Shown: in pieces, positions 15,396 through 23,632 of the stretch
Numbering within the stretch: the first letter of the stretch is position 1
How the letters are laid out: every line of letters begins with the position of its first letter
Origin: Spirochaetaceae bacterium
GTDB taxonomy: Bacteria; Spirochaetota; Spirochaetia; Treponematales; Treponemataceae
Reading direction: 5' to 3'
Assembly (NCBI GenBank): GCA_017614995.1
Contig: JAGAAX010000021.1
Coordinates: 1-32,213 of the forward strand
Length of the DNA: 32,213 nt
Notes under the pieces: model-generated
Databases searched by the model: none
The model's input: the letters and a program-made list of their open reading frames with translations, nothing else
What the model was told of the DNA's origin: nothing
Translations under genes and position numbers: made by a program

Positions 15396-15662
15396 CCATG
15401 AAATTGGATTTTGGGAAATGTTCTTTGACAGTTTAGATGAGGCTCAAAGTTGTATGGAGCTTTGAGCCGTAAAGAAAGTGCATTCTTAAAGTTGAGTGCA
15501 CTTTCTTTACATAATTTGTGCATTGCTTATTTCCGGTTAGGGATTGGAGCACCTGCGAAGCAGTACCGCCTGCGGTATGGAGCGACAGCGGAAGTGCGGA
15601 AAGCGCGGCCTGCCTTATGGCAGGCAACCGCCAGAAAAAACAGGACAGATGCATCGTGCGCG
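15396..15662. repeat. Long repeat block B (cassette tail plus structured repeat)
   Basis: This is the second copy of the block at 13424-13713. It keeps the same stems, GGCTCAAA/TTTGAGCC (15441-15468) and AGAAAGTGCA/TGCACTTTCT (15473-15506), then structured repeat copy 3 and the shared GATGCATCGTGCGCG end. Differences are mainly single bases plus the variable middle of the structured repeat. Confidence 0.75.
15531..15634. repeat. Structured repeat, copy 3
   Basis: Same 5' and 3' frames as copies 1 and 2, with a variable middle that holds CTGC/GCAG (loop GAA) and ACCGC/GCGGT. The final stem reads GCCTGCC/GGCAGGC with loop TTAT. It is followed after about 37 bases by an RHS repeat frame. Confidence 0.65.
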
Positions 15663-15671
15663 AAGCAGCGT

Positions 15672-16073
15672 ATGGAAGAACTTACATATCCTGACGGAGA
15701 AAAAGTTGTTTATGAATATGACGATGCAGGACAGGTTACAGCAGTAAAGGGAACACATAACAGTGAAGGCAGTTACGTAGAAAAGATTGGGTACTATGAA
15801 TTTGGTCAGCGTATTTACATCAAATACGGAAACGGCATCGAAACAAATTATGACTATAAGAGAGAAACAAGACTTCTTGATGCAATCGAAACACAAAACA
15901 AATATGGAAAGCATTACCAGAACATAAAGTATTCATTTGACAAAGCAGGAAATATACTCAGATACACCAACGACTGCATGGAAAGTGGAGCAGGTGGAAA
16001 TTACATCACAACGCAGAAGTACAGTTATGACAACCTTTACCAGCTCATAGGTGTTGCGGGTGAGACAGAATAA
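15672..16073 (+). pseudogene. RHS/YD-repeat fragment
   Basis: The frame from the ATG at 15672 gives 133 residues with typical YD repeats: LTYPDGEKVVYEYDDAGQVTAV, YEFGQRIYIKYGNGIETNYDY, then NIKYSFDKAGNILRYTND and QKYSYDNLYQLIGV. It stops at 16073 right after GETE, where a full RHS gene would continue. It lacks both the N-terminal export region and the core-tip end, and no ribosome binding site is clear. It represents sequence normally upstream of the core, yet here it lies downstream of the tip cassettes, so the RHS gene has been rearranged. The longer open frame from 15450 runs through the repeat and is not coding. Confidence 0.7.
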
Positions 16074-16082
16074 GCTCCAGTT

Positions 16083-18644
16083 TTATTCGTACAGCGTGTG
16101 GAGCTTGCGGTAGACGGCGTTTATGCGGTCTTTATGCTCCTGAGTCAGAATCTCGGCACTGTCGTCTATCAGAGTTTCAAGGCTTGAAAGCGATTCACTT
16201 AGAGCGGTTGAGAAATTTGTGCAGACTTTGAACCAGTATGTGCCATTTCCGTCTGTAAAAAGCGCGGTAAAGCCAAGCTCTTTGCTCTTTTCTTTGGCAA
16301 CAGAAACATTGAACACAAAATCCAAAGCCTTAATCAGCGCATCAGGCTGCTCTGCCACATGATACGAAAGCTTTTTCTGCATTTTTTTGTCAGACGGCAC
16401 AAGATCTATTGCCGCAGCTACTTTCAGCACGCGGTCAAGACGCTCGCCTGCAAGCACATTATAAGTTGCCTTGCCTTTATAGACAGTTACACAAGACTTT
16501 ATCGCGCCAATCTGAGAAAGATACGAATCATCGGCTTGTTTAAGTTCGGGCAGCAAAGGCAGAAGCTTTTTTAATGGAAGAATGACACGCTTCTTGCCCT
16601 TTATCTTTTCAATCTCAAAGGTTTCACCGCAAAGCAGCAAAGTATTTTCGTCAGTCGGAGCTTTTTTCTTCTTTTCAGTCTTTGCGGCTTTTTCGGCAGT
16701 GCGGCTCTTTTTCAAGATTGCGGCGTCTTTTCTGCTGCAGTTCTTGCCGAGAAGCGCATTTTCAAGACCTGGGTCTATGCGCTGCAAAATGTTCTTTGTC
16801 AAAGGCGAAACAGACATTGCAAACATACGGCTTGTACGCACAATTTCGCCTGCAACTATAAACAAAGGCTCTGAACGGAACATATTTGAGCCGGGATGAA
16901 TCTGAATATTCTCGGCGGTAAGGCTCTTGTAGTTTTCGCGGCGCTCGCGCACGCACACAAACTGAATCATACCGGTTGCAACGCACGTCAGATAATCTTC
17001 CATAGAGCCGCCCGACAGAATCGGAATGCCCAAATCAGAGACAATCTGCTCAAGCTGGGTTTTTATGTTCAATATTTCAGCCATTACGCGCTCGTCAAGA
17101 TAGTTCTTCTTGCAGAAAGATTCAGGCTTTGTAGACTGAGAATAAGACTTAAAAATGCGGAGATACGAAACGAAGTCGCCCTTTTCGTCTCTAAAAGCGT
17201 GGTGCGCGGCTCTTGCGTCAGTCTCTTCGCCGGGCGGCAGCACAAAAGGCGACTGCGCCGAAAGAAATGCAGATGCAATAAGCACTTCTTCAATAACATT
17301 AGGATAATGCAGAATTGCTTCAACAATAATGCGGCTCTGGCGCGGCAGAAGCGGAAACTCAACCATGAGCTTGCCTATTGAAGAAAGCGTATGGTCTTCG
17401 TTTAAGGCCTTGAGCATGTTCAGTGTTTCAATTGCACCGCGCAAGCCTTCTCTGTTCGGCGGCGAGATAAAGTCAAACTGCTCAAAGTCGTATATGCCAA
17501 GCTCGGACATGCGGAGCACTACTTCAGAAAGATCTGTTCTAAAAATCTCTTCTGTTGTGTACATCGGTCTAAGCTCAAAGTCCTTGCGCGAATAAAGACG
17601 GTAGCATGTGCCCGCCTGTGTGCGCCCGGCACGCCCCTTGCGCTGGTTGCAAGACGCCTTTGAAACGGCACATTCAATCAGGCTTGAGGTGAATGTTTTC
17701 GGGCTGTAGAAATTGAGCTTTGCAAGACCAGAATCTATAACAGATGTTATGCCCTGAATGGTAACGCTTGTTTCTGCAATGTTTGTGGAAAGCACAACCT
17801 TTTTTTTGCCGAAAGGCGCCTTGTCAAAGACGCGTTCCTGTTCTTCTTTGGCAAGCCTTCCGTAAAGAGGAACGAGGTGAAGCCTTCTGCCAAACTGTGT
17901 ATATGTAAGATATTTTAGACAATCTTTAATAATTTTTTCACCTGGAAGAAAAACTAAGCAGTCTCCCGGGTCATTATTGGCAAGAATACGCCCTATTGTA
18001 GAGCCAATCTTATAAAGAAGAGCCTCGCTTGCGGCATCGCTCAATGTAGACGCCATACGTTCCGGCGGGTCATAAACCACAGTTACAGGGTAAGTAACCG
18101 TATCGATTGTTACAATCGGGCAGTTGTCAAAATAGCGCGAAAAAAGTTCGGTGTTCATTGTTGCCGAAGAAACGATAATCTTAAAGTCTTTGCGTTCTTG
18201 GGCAACACGCTTCAAAAGACCGAGTACAAAGTCTATGTTAAGGCTGCGTTCGTGCGCTTCGTCAACCATAACAACAGAGTATTTGCTCATCCACGGGTCA
18301 AGCTTCATTTCCTGAAGCAAGATTCCGTCTGTCATTATTTTGATTTTCGTGGTCTGGTCGGTTTTGTCCTCAAAGCGCATCTTATAGCCGACAAGCCCCG
18401 GGTAAGATGTACCGAGCTGTTTTGAGATAAATTCGCTTACAGAAAGCGCGGCAATACGTCTCGGCTGAGTAACTGCGATAATTCCATTTTGAGAATAGCC
18501 TGCTTCATGCAGGATTACTGGAAGCTGTGTGGTTTTGCCGGAACCGGTAGGACTTTGAACAACAATAACCTGATTTTCCGACAGCATGTCAAGAATCCGC
18601 TGTTTTTGCTGATATACAGGCAGATTCATATATTCTTGTGTCAT
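16083..18644 (-). CDS. hrpA: DEAH-box ATP-dependent RNA helicase, HrpA/HrpB family
   Basis: Encodes 853 residues. The helicase unwinds RNA or remodels ribonucleoprotein using ATP in the cytoplasm; in other bacteria HrpA-type proteins act on mRNA processing and stalled ribosomes. Seen in order: Walker A PTGSGKT at residues 32-38, TQPRRIAA, the DEAH box in VDEAHERS near 128, SATMN, FLPGEKII, STNIAETSVTI and the motif VI stretch NQRKGRAGRTQAG near 333. The helicase-associated winged-helix/ratchet region follows, with IQIHPGSNMF before the OB-like fold and a Lys-rich linker. It is shorter than the ~1300-residue E. coli HrpA and nearer HrpB in length, so the paralogue name is uncertain. The start is the ATG at 18644; residue 6 is an alternative. 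Confidence 0.88.
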   Translation of the reverse strand: MTQEYMNLPVYQQKQRILDMLSENQVIVVQSPTGSGKTTQLPVILHEAGYSQNGIIAVTQPRRIAALSVSEFISKQLGTSYPGLVGYKMRFEDKTDQTTKIKIMTDGILLQEMKLDPWMSKYSVVMVDEAHERSLNIDFVLGLLKRVAQERKDFKIIVSSATMNTELFSRYFDNCPIVTIDTVTYPVTVVYDPPERMASTLSDAASEALLYKIGSTIGRILANNDPGDCLVFLPGEKIIKDCLKYLTYTQFGRRLHLVPLYGRLAKEEQERVFDKAPFGKKKVVLSTNIAETSVTIQGITSVIDSGLAKLNFYSPKTFTSSLIECAVSKASCNQRKGRAGRTQAGTCYRLYSRKDFELRPMYTTEEIFRTDLSEVVLRMSELGIYDFEQFDFISPPNREGLRGAIETLNMLKALNEDHTLSSIGKLMVEFPLLPRQSRIIVEAILHYPNVIEEVLIASAFLSAQSPFVLPPGEETDARAAHHAFRDEKGDFVSYLRIFKSYSQSTKPESFCKKNYLDERVMAEILNIKTQLEQIVSDLGIPILSGGSMEDYLTCVATGMIQFVCVRERRENYKSLTAENIQIHPGSNMFRSEPLFIVAGEIVRTSRMFAMSVSPLTKNILQRIDPGLENALLGKNCSRKDAAILKKSRTAEKAAKTEKKKKAPTDENTLLLCGETFEIEKIKGKKRVILPLKKLLPLLPELKQADDSYLSQIGAIKSCVTVYKGKATYNVLAGERLDRVLKVAAAIDLVPSDKKMQKKLSYHVAEQPDALIKALDFVFNVSVAKEKSKELGFTALFTDGNGTYWFKVCTNFSTALSESLSSLETLIDDSAEILTQEHKDRINAVYRKLHTLYE

Positions 18645-18711
18645 TGCCTTTAAGTATATTGATAAATGAAAAACTAGTCAAACCAGGTTGTAGTATCACT
18701 GAAAACTCCCG

Positions 18712-18737
18712 GTGTTCGAGCTTAAGGCAAAACACCG
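18712..18737. repeat. Inverted repeat between hrpA-type gene and ppdK
   Basis: GGTGTT and AACACC flank a 14-base loop, just upstream of the ppdK promoter candidate. It might be an operator; nothing more can be said. Confidence 0.3.
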
Positions 18738-18740
18738 ATA

Positions 18741-18769
18741 TTGACAGGCATATAAAGTCAAGCTAAAAT
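18741..18769 (+). promoter_or_regulatory. Sigma-70-type promoter for ppdK
   Basis: A perfect -35 TTGACA (18741-18746) and a -10 TAAAAT (18764-18769) are separated by 17 bases. Transcription would start near 18776 and leave an untranslated leader of about 195 bases before the ppdK ATG. I see no recognisable riboswitch in that leader. Confidence 0.7.
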
Positions 18770-18970
18770 AGTACATTCTTATATAAAAGAATTAATACAG
18801 CTTAATACGCAGATTGAAATGCAGCTTATTCAAGTATTATTACTTTCTGCACAAATAAAAAGTGACGTTTTTAGAGATTTCATAGTCTTCTTTGCAGCTT
18901 TTTGTCAATTCAGATTAACGCAAGACAAAACTGCAAAAAAAACGACGCACACTATAAGGAGAATTACACA

Positions 18971-21628
18971 ATGGCAGATGACAAATTTGTCTATTTCTTC
19001 GGCAATGGGGCAGCCGAAGGCGATGCCGCCATGCGCGACAAATTAGGCGGCAAAGGCGCAAACCTTGCCGAAATGACCAACCTCGGAATTCCTGTACCAC
19101 CAGGATTCACAATTTCTACAGAAGTATGCAAACTTTTTTACGACAACAATAAAACATACCCTTCTACACTGAAGGCTGAAGTTGCTAAAAACTTGGAAAA
19201 GCTTGAAAAGACACTCGGCAAAAAGCTCGGTGACGAGTCTGACCCGCTTTTGGTTTCTGTACGCTCTGGCGCTGCACAGTCAATGCCTGGCATGATGGAC
19301 ACAATCCTCAACCTCGGTATGAACGACAAGGCTGTAAAAGGTCTTGCTTCAAAAACAGGCAATCCGCGCTTTGCATGGGACGCATACAGACGCTTTATCC
19401 AGATGTTCGGCGACGTTGCAATGGGCGTTCCTTCAGATGAATTTGAAAATGCAATTGACGAAATTAAAAAGGCAAAAGGCGTAAAGCTTGACACAGAACT
19501 TGATGCCGCAGACCTTGAAAAACTTGTATCAAACTACAAAGTTATCTACCAGAAACACACAGGCAACAGCTTTCCGCAGGATCCTGTAGAGCAGATGTGG
19601 GGCGCAATTGACGCTGTTTTCGGTTCTTGGATGAACGAGCGCGCCATCAAATACAGACAGCTCAACAATATCCGCGGTCTTGCCGGTACAGCCGTAAACA
19701 TTCAGTCAATGGTTTTCGGCAACTTCGGCGATGATTCTGGTACTGGTGTTTGTTTCAGCCGCGACCCTTCAACAGGTGTAAACGAATTCTACGGCGAATA
19801 CCTTATGAATGCACAGGGCGAAGACGTTGTTGCAGGTATCAGAACACCAGAAAAAATTACAAAACTCGAAAAAGAAAATCCAAAGGTTTACAAGCAGCTT
19901 GTTGAAATCAGAAGCCGCCTTGAAAACCACTACCGCGACATGCAGGACATGGAATTCACTGTTCAGCAGGGCGAATTGTTCATTCTTCAGACACGCAACG
20001 GAAAACGCACAGGTCAGGCAGCCGTTAAATGCGCTGTAGACATGGTTGGCGAAAAGCTTATTACAAAAGAAGAAGCCATTATGCGCGTTGCACCAGAGCA
20101 GATTGACCAGCTTCTCCACCCGATGATTGACGCAAAGGCAAAGAAAGCTGCCAAACCGCTTACAAAAGGCTTGAACGCTTCACCTGGAGCTGCATGCGGT
20201 CAGATTGTATACACAGCTGACGAAGCTGACCAGTGGACAAAACAGGGCAAAAAAGTTGTGCTTGTACGCAAAGAGACAAGCCCTGAAGACATTACAGGTA
20301 TGGTTGTTTCAGAAGGCATCTTGACTTCTACCGGCGGCATGACAAGCCACGCAGCAGTAGTTGCCCGCGGTCTTGGAACACCTTGTGTATGCGGTGCAAG
20401 CGAAGTTGTTTTCATCGGCGACACTGTAAAAATCAACGGACAGACTTTTAAACGCGGCGATTCAATTACAATCGACGGAACTACAGGCGAAGTTTTTGCA
20501 GGTACACTTCCACTCATTTCACCTGAATTCAGCGCAGAATTGACGACATTCCTTTCTTGGTGCGATGACGTACGCGCTTCTTGTGTACGCGGCAACGTTA
20601 AAGGCTTCAAAGTACGCGCAAACGCTGACCAGCCTGCTGATGCAAAGAACGCATTCAAATTCGGCGCAGAAGGCATCGGTCTCTGCCGCACAGAGCACAT
20701 GTTCTTTGACGCAAAGAAATTGATTCACTTTAGAGCGATGATTGCTTCTGACACTGTAGAACAGAGAAAAGAAGCACTTTCACATATTCTTCCGCTTCAG
20801 AAGCAGGACTTCTTCGGTATTTTTGAGGCAATGAACGGCAAGGCTGTAACAATCCGCCTTCTCGACCCGCCTCTCCACGAGTTTATTCCACGCACAAAAG
20901 AAGAAACAGCTGAACTTGCAAAACACATGAACGTTGACGCAGCTATTCTTACTGCAAAGCTCGAAAAACTCCACGAAATGAACCCGATGCTCGGTCACCG
21001 CGGCTGCCGTCTTGCAATTACATTCCCTGAAATTTACGAAACTCAGGTTGAGGCAATTGCACTTGCAGCAGCAGAATGTATCAAGAAGAACATTCCTGTT
21101 CATCCGGAGATTATGATTCCAATCGTTTGTGACGATGACGAACTTGCTATTATCCGCAAATCTTGCGAAAAAGTAATGAAAGACGTATTCGACCGCGAGA
21201 AAGTTGCATTCAATATCCGCATCGGTACAATGATTGAAGTTCCTCGTGCAGCGCTTCTTGCAGGTAAAATCGCAAAGAATGCAGACTTCTTCAGCTTTGG
21301 TACAAACGACCTTACACAGATGACATTCGCATTCAGCCGCGACGATGCAGGCAAATTCCTGCCGACATACCTCAACAAAGAGATTCTTCTCGACGATCCG
21401 TTCAAGTCGCTTGATGAGGAAGGCGTAGGCCAGCTTATTCAGTTTGCAGCTACAAACGGCCGCGCTGTTAAGGCAGACCTTAAGCTTGGTATCTGCGGCG
21501 AGCACGGCGGAGACCCGAAGACAATCGATTTCTGCTACCGCACAGGTTTGAACTACGTTTCTTGTTCACCATTCCGCGTACCTGTTGCACGTCTTGCAGC
21601 AGCACAGGCAGTTATCAGAAACAAATGA
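18971..21628 (+). CDS. ppdK: Pyruvate, phosphate dikinase
   Basis: Encodes 885 residues. The enzyme interconverts pyruvate, ATP and phosphate with phosphoenolpyruvate, AMP and pyrophosphate; in anaerobes it often runs toward pyruvate as a glycolytic step. Seen in order: the N-terminal ATP-grasp part (LGGKGANLAEM, VRSGAAQSMPGMMDT), the phosphohistidine domain with GGMTSHAAVVARGLGTP (catalytic His near 460), and the C-terminal PEP/pyruvate barrel with GLCRTEHMFF near 573, GTMIEVPRAAL and CGEHGGDP near 842, whose cysteine is the catalytic acid. The length is typical. The ATG at 18971 has AAGGAG 10 bases upstream, so the longer frame from 18902 is rejected. Codon use suggests strong expression. 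Confidence 0.97.
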   Translation: MADDKFVYFFGNGAAEGDAAMRDKLGGKGANLAEMTNLGIPVPPGFTISTEVCKLFYDNNKTYPSTLKAEVAKNLEKLEKTLGKKLGDESDPLLVSVRSGAAQSMPGMMDTILNLGMNDKAVKGLASKTGNPRFAWDAYRRFIQMFGDVAMGVPSDEFENAIDEIKKAKGVKLDTELDAADLEKLVSNYKVIYQKHTGNSFPQDPVEQMWGAIDAVFGSWMNERAIKYRQLNNIRGLAGTAVNIQSMVFGNFGDDSGTGVCFSRDPSTGVNEFYGEYLMNAQGEDVVAGIRTPEKITKLEKENPKVYKQLVEIRSRLENHYRDMQDMEFTVQQGELFILQTRNGKRTGQAAVKCAVDMVGEKLITKEEAIMRVAPEQIDQLLHPMIDAKAKKAAKPLTKGLNASPGAACGQIVYTADEADQWTKQGKKVVLVRKETSPEDITGMVVSEGILTSTGGMTSHAAVVARGLGTPCVCGASEVVFIGDTVKINGQTFKRGDSITIDGTTGEVFAGTLPLISPEFSAELTTFLSWCDDVRASCVRGNVKGFKVRANADQPADAKNAFKFGAEGIGLCRTEHMFFDAKKLIHFRAMIASDTVEQRKEALSHILPLQKQDFFGIFEAMNGKAVTIRLLDPPLHEFIPRTKEETAELAKHMNVDAAILTAKLEKLHEMNPMLGHRGCRLAITFPEIYETQVEAIALAAAECIKKNIPVHPEIMIPIVCDDDELAIIRKSCEKVMKDVFDREKVAFNIRIGTMIEVPRAALLAGKIAKNADFFSFGTNDLTQMTFAFSRDDAGKFLPTYLNKEILLDDPFKSLDEEGVGQLIQFAATNGRAVKADLKLGICGEHGGDPKTIDFCYRTGLNYVSCSPFRVPVARLAAAQAVIRNK

Positions 21629-21648
21629 TAATTTGCTAGCAAAATTAA

Positions 21649-21724
21649 CAAGTTTTCGTATTACGAAAACTTGCAGCGGTTCGCCAGATAGTCTTATCTT
21701 ATAAATTAAGCTTAATTGCGAACC
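21649..21724 (+). repeat. Stem-loops after ppdK
   Basis: A perfect hairpin CAAGTTTTCGT/ACGAAAACTTG (21649-21673) is followed by GGTTCGC/GCGAACC (21678-21724) enclosing an AT-rich palindrome. An additional near-palindrome, AATTTGC/GCAAAATT, lies before them at about 21630-21645. Style and placement match the hairpin clusters elsewhere in the window. Confidence 0.5.
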
Positions 21725-21736
21725 CGAGAATAATGT

Positions 21737-21777
21737 GGCTGCTTAAAAAGTCTAAGGCTTTTTGGGCAGCCTTTTTT
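21737..21777 (+). terminator. Rho-independent terminator between ppdK and the DUF1963 gene
   Basis: The stem GGCTGC plus AAAAAG pairs with CTTTTT plus GCAGCC, followed by six T. It ends only 14 bases before the next gene's ATG and runs into its ribosome binding site, so it may also attenuate that gene. Confidence 0.75.
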
Positions 21778-21791
21778 GTAAGGAGACCGCC

Positions 21792-22667
21792 ATGAAAAAT
21801 CTTTTTGGAAACATTTTCGGATCAAAAACTGAAAAACAGCCAGAGCCGCTTTCTGATGAGACTTTAGAAAAGATAATCAGCGAAATAAAAGCTGAAACTT
21901 CTGTGCCATGCATGAGGCTTGTGCTGAAAGACGGCACACCAAGCTTAACAGCGAGCAAGCTCGGCGGTCTGCCCTACATTCCGCATGACGGCGCACTGCC
22001 GCTTGATGCCCAAAACAACCAGCTTAAGCTTTTAGCCCAGATTAACTGCGCCAACTTAAGCGGTTTGCAGGGCTTTCCAGAACGCGGACTTCTTCAATTC
22101 TTTATAGCCACAAACCGCTTGTTTGGGCTTAGCACCGCCTCGCCAACAGAGCAGACAGGCTTTGCGCTAAGATACTACGAAACTATTGATGAAACCGTAA
22201 CAGAAGATGAAGTTAAAGCTAAAACCGCCGAGCCAGATGATTCAGTAAAAATAAGAACACCGCTTGTAAACGAGCCGCTTTCAATAGAATTTGAAGCTGA
22301 TACAGACTATATCTCGGCTGGCGACTTCCGCTTTGAAAAGCTGCTCATCAAAAAAGCAGAAGCACTCTGCCCTAATTGCGGCGTAAAGTCTTTGTTTGAC
22401 CTGACTGAAGAACAGCAGCAGAAGCTTGCCGCAGAGTTTCAGGGCAAAGGCAGCAAAATTTTCGGTTTTCCGCATTTTGCCCAGGACGACCCGCGCGGAA
22501 TTGCAGACAAAGGCTTAGAGGGCTTTGACACGCTGCTTCTTCAGCATGACAGCGACGGTGAGAACATTGACTGGGGAGACGGCGGCACAGGCTGCTTCTT
22601 TATAGAAAAAACCGCACTTTCTGTGTGCAGCTTTTCAAAAGTTCTTTACAACTGGGACTGCTATTAA
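21792..22667 (+). CDS. DUF1963/YwqG family protein
   Basis: Encodes 291 residues. The pattern fits the YwqG-like DUF1963 family, whose biochemical role is not established: LGGLPYIPHDGALPLD, LKLLAQINCANL, the strand RGLLQFFIA, then GFPHFAQDDPRG, DTLLLQHDSDG and the closing INWGDGG-type stretch (seen as NIDWGDGGTGCFFI). The start is the ATG at 21792 with AAGGAG 6 bases upstream; the extension to 21762 would lie inside the terminator. Its 3' end overlaps the convergent SGNH hydrolase gene by 4 bases. The region is cytoplasmic in look, without a signal peptide. Confidence 0.85.
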   Translation: MKNLFGNIFGSKTEKQPEPLSDETLEKIISEIKAETSVPCMRLVLKDGTPSLTASKLGGLPYIPHDGALPLDAQNNQLKLLAQINCANLSGLQGFPERGLLQFFIATNRLFGLSTASPTEQTGFALRYYETIDETVTEDEVKAKTAEPDDSVKIRTPLVNEPLSIEFEADTDYISAGDFRFEKLLIKKAEALCPNCGVKSLFDLTEEQQQKLAAEFQGKGSKIFGFPHFAQDDPRGIADKGLEGFDTLLLQHDSDGENIDWGDGGTGCFFIEKTALSVCSFSKVLYNWDCY

Positions 22668-23608
22668 AAACCAAGCTCGCGGATTTTTTCCACGAGATTA
22701 ATTGCGTAGATTTCCGCACCAAGCGCATTCGGGTGCAGATTGTCGAGATAATATTCGCTTAAATGCGGCACAAGCTTATAGCCGTCTACAATTTTGATGT
22801 TCTTGTATTTTTTGCAGACTTTTTTAATGCCCTCGCAATACTGCGTAAGTTTCTCGTGATTTGTGCCCGGGTCGTCGCGCCAAAGCGGAGTAATGCACAA
22901 AGTAGGCAAAAAGCCGTAAATCTCGAACAGCCGCTTGTAATAGTCTTTTACAGCGTCCATAGTTTCATCGCCATACTGGTTTGTGCCCAAAGCAACGATT
23001 AACTTTTCAGGCTTGTAGCCCATGTCCATAAGCGAATTTTTGTCATAGACATAGCCACCGATACCCTGATTGATAATGCTGTAGCCCAACATTTTGTTTG
23101 CAACGCTTACATAAGTGTGAGAAGAGCGCAGAGGGCCGAAACCCTGCGTAATCGAATCGCCGAGCCACAAAACCTTGTGCTTTTTTACAGCCGGCTTAAA
23201 ATCAGCGTTAATCTCAAAATCTTTAAGCCAGATTGTCGCATCGGCAGGCAGATAAACTACAACTTTTTTGTCACCTTCAGGCAGCACAAAAGAAAGCTTG
23301 CCCTCTTTGTTTATGTCCTTGATGTAATAAATTTTAGAGATAAGACCGTCTACTTCAAGCTCAATTGAATCTTCCGAACCCGTCCAGACAATCTTGTAGT
23401 CAAAAGAAAATTCTGTCGCCTTAGTCTTGAATTCCAAAGTCTTGGCAGTGGCGGCCATGCAGCGGTCGTACCAGAAATCAGAAGTTTTCTTAAAATAGTC
23501 CATCTGCTCATCGTTATACTGAAAAGACTGCAAAAAGCCGTCTTCGCTTTCTTTAAATTGAAGAGCACCAAAATATATTTTCTTAAGCTGTGCGTTTGTA
23601 AGTTTCAT
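22664..23608 (-). CDS. SGNH/GDSL-family hydrolase
   Basis: Encodes 314 residues. The C-terminal half is an SGNH esterase: block I LWLGDSITQGFG with the nucleophile serine near residue 154, the glycine block around NQGIGGYVYD, the asparagine block ALGTNQYGDE, and the catalytic DNLHPNALG near 290. The N-terminal ~140 residues form a beta-rich accessory domain with YNDEQMDYF and FSFDYKIVWTGSEDSIEL, as in carbohydrate-esterase-like proteins. No signal peptide is present, so it should act in the cytoplasm, probably removing acyl groups from a sugar or similar substrate; the substrate is unknown. The ATG at 23608 has AAGGAAA upstream. It overlaps the DUF1963 gene tail to tail. Confidence 0.85.
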   Translation of the reverse strand: MKLTNAQLKKIYFGALQFKESEDGFLQSFQYNDEQMDYFKKTSDFWYDRCMAATAKTLEFKTKATEFSFDYKIVWTGSEDSIELEVDGLISKIYYIKDINKEGKLSFVLPEGDKKVVVYLPADATIWLKDFEINADFKPAVKKHKVLWLGDSITQGFGPLRSSHTYVSVANKMLGYSIINQGIGGYVYDKNSLMDMGYKPEKLIVALGTNQYGDETMDAVKDYYKRLFEIYGFLPTLCITPLWRDDPGTNHEKLTQYCEGIKKVCKKYKNIKIVDGYKLVPHLSEYYLDNLHPNALGAEIYAINLVEKIRELGF

Positions 23609-23632
23609 AGCATTTCCTTTCTTCGTCTTAAT

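Noticed and set aside
11889-15634. Structured repeats as integron attC sites between cassettes
   Set aside because: The ends read GTTAGSG or GTAAGCG instead of the GTTRRRY core consensus, and no integron integrase is present in the window.
13424-15662. Insertion sequence or composite transposon
   Set aside because: No transposase, no matching terminal inverted repeats and no short target duplications were found around the blocks.
15450-15671. Coding extension of the YD-repeat fragment back to 15450
   Set aside because: The frame runs through the repeat block shared with 13424-13713, where it is not conserved as a frame.
19138-21505. Long minus-strand open frames inside ppdK (up to 241 codons)
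   Set aside because: They mirror the codon bias of ppdK, are rich in Cys and Phe, and show no start signals or domains.
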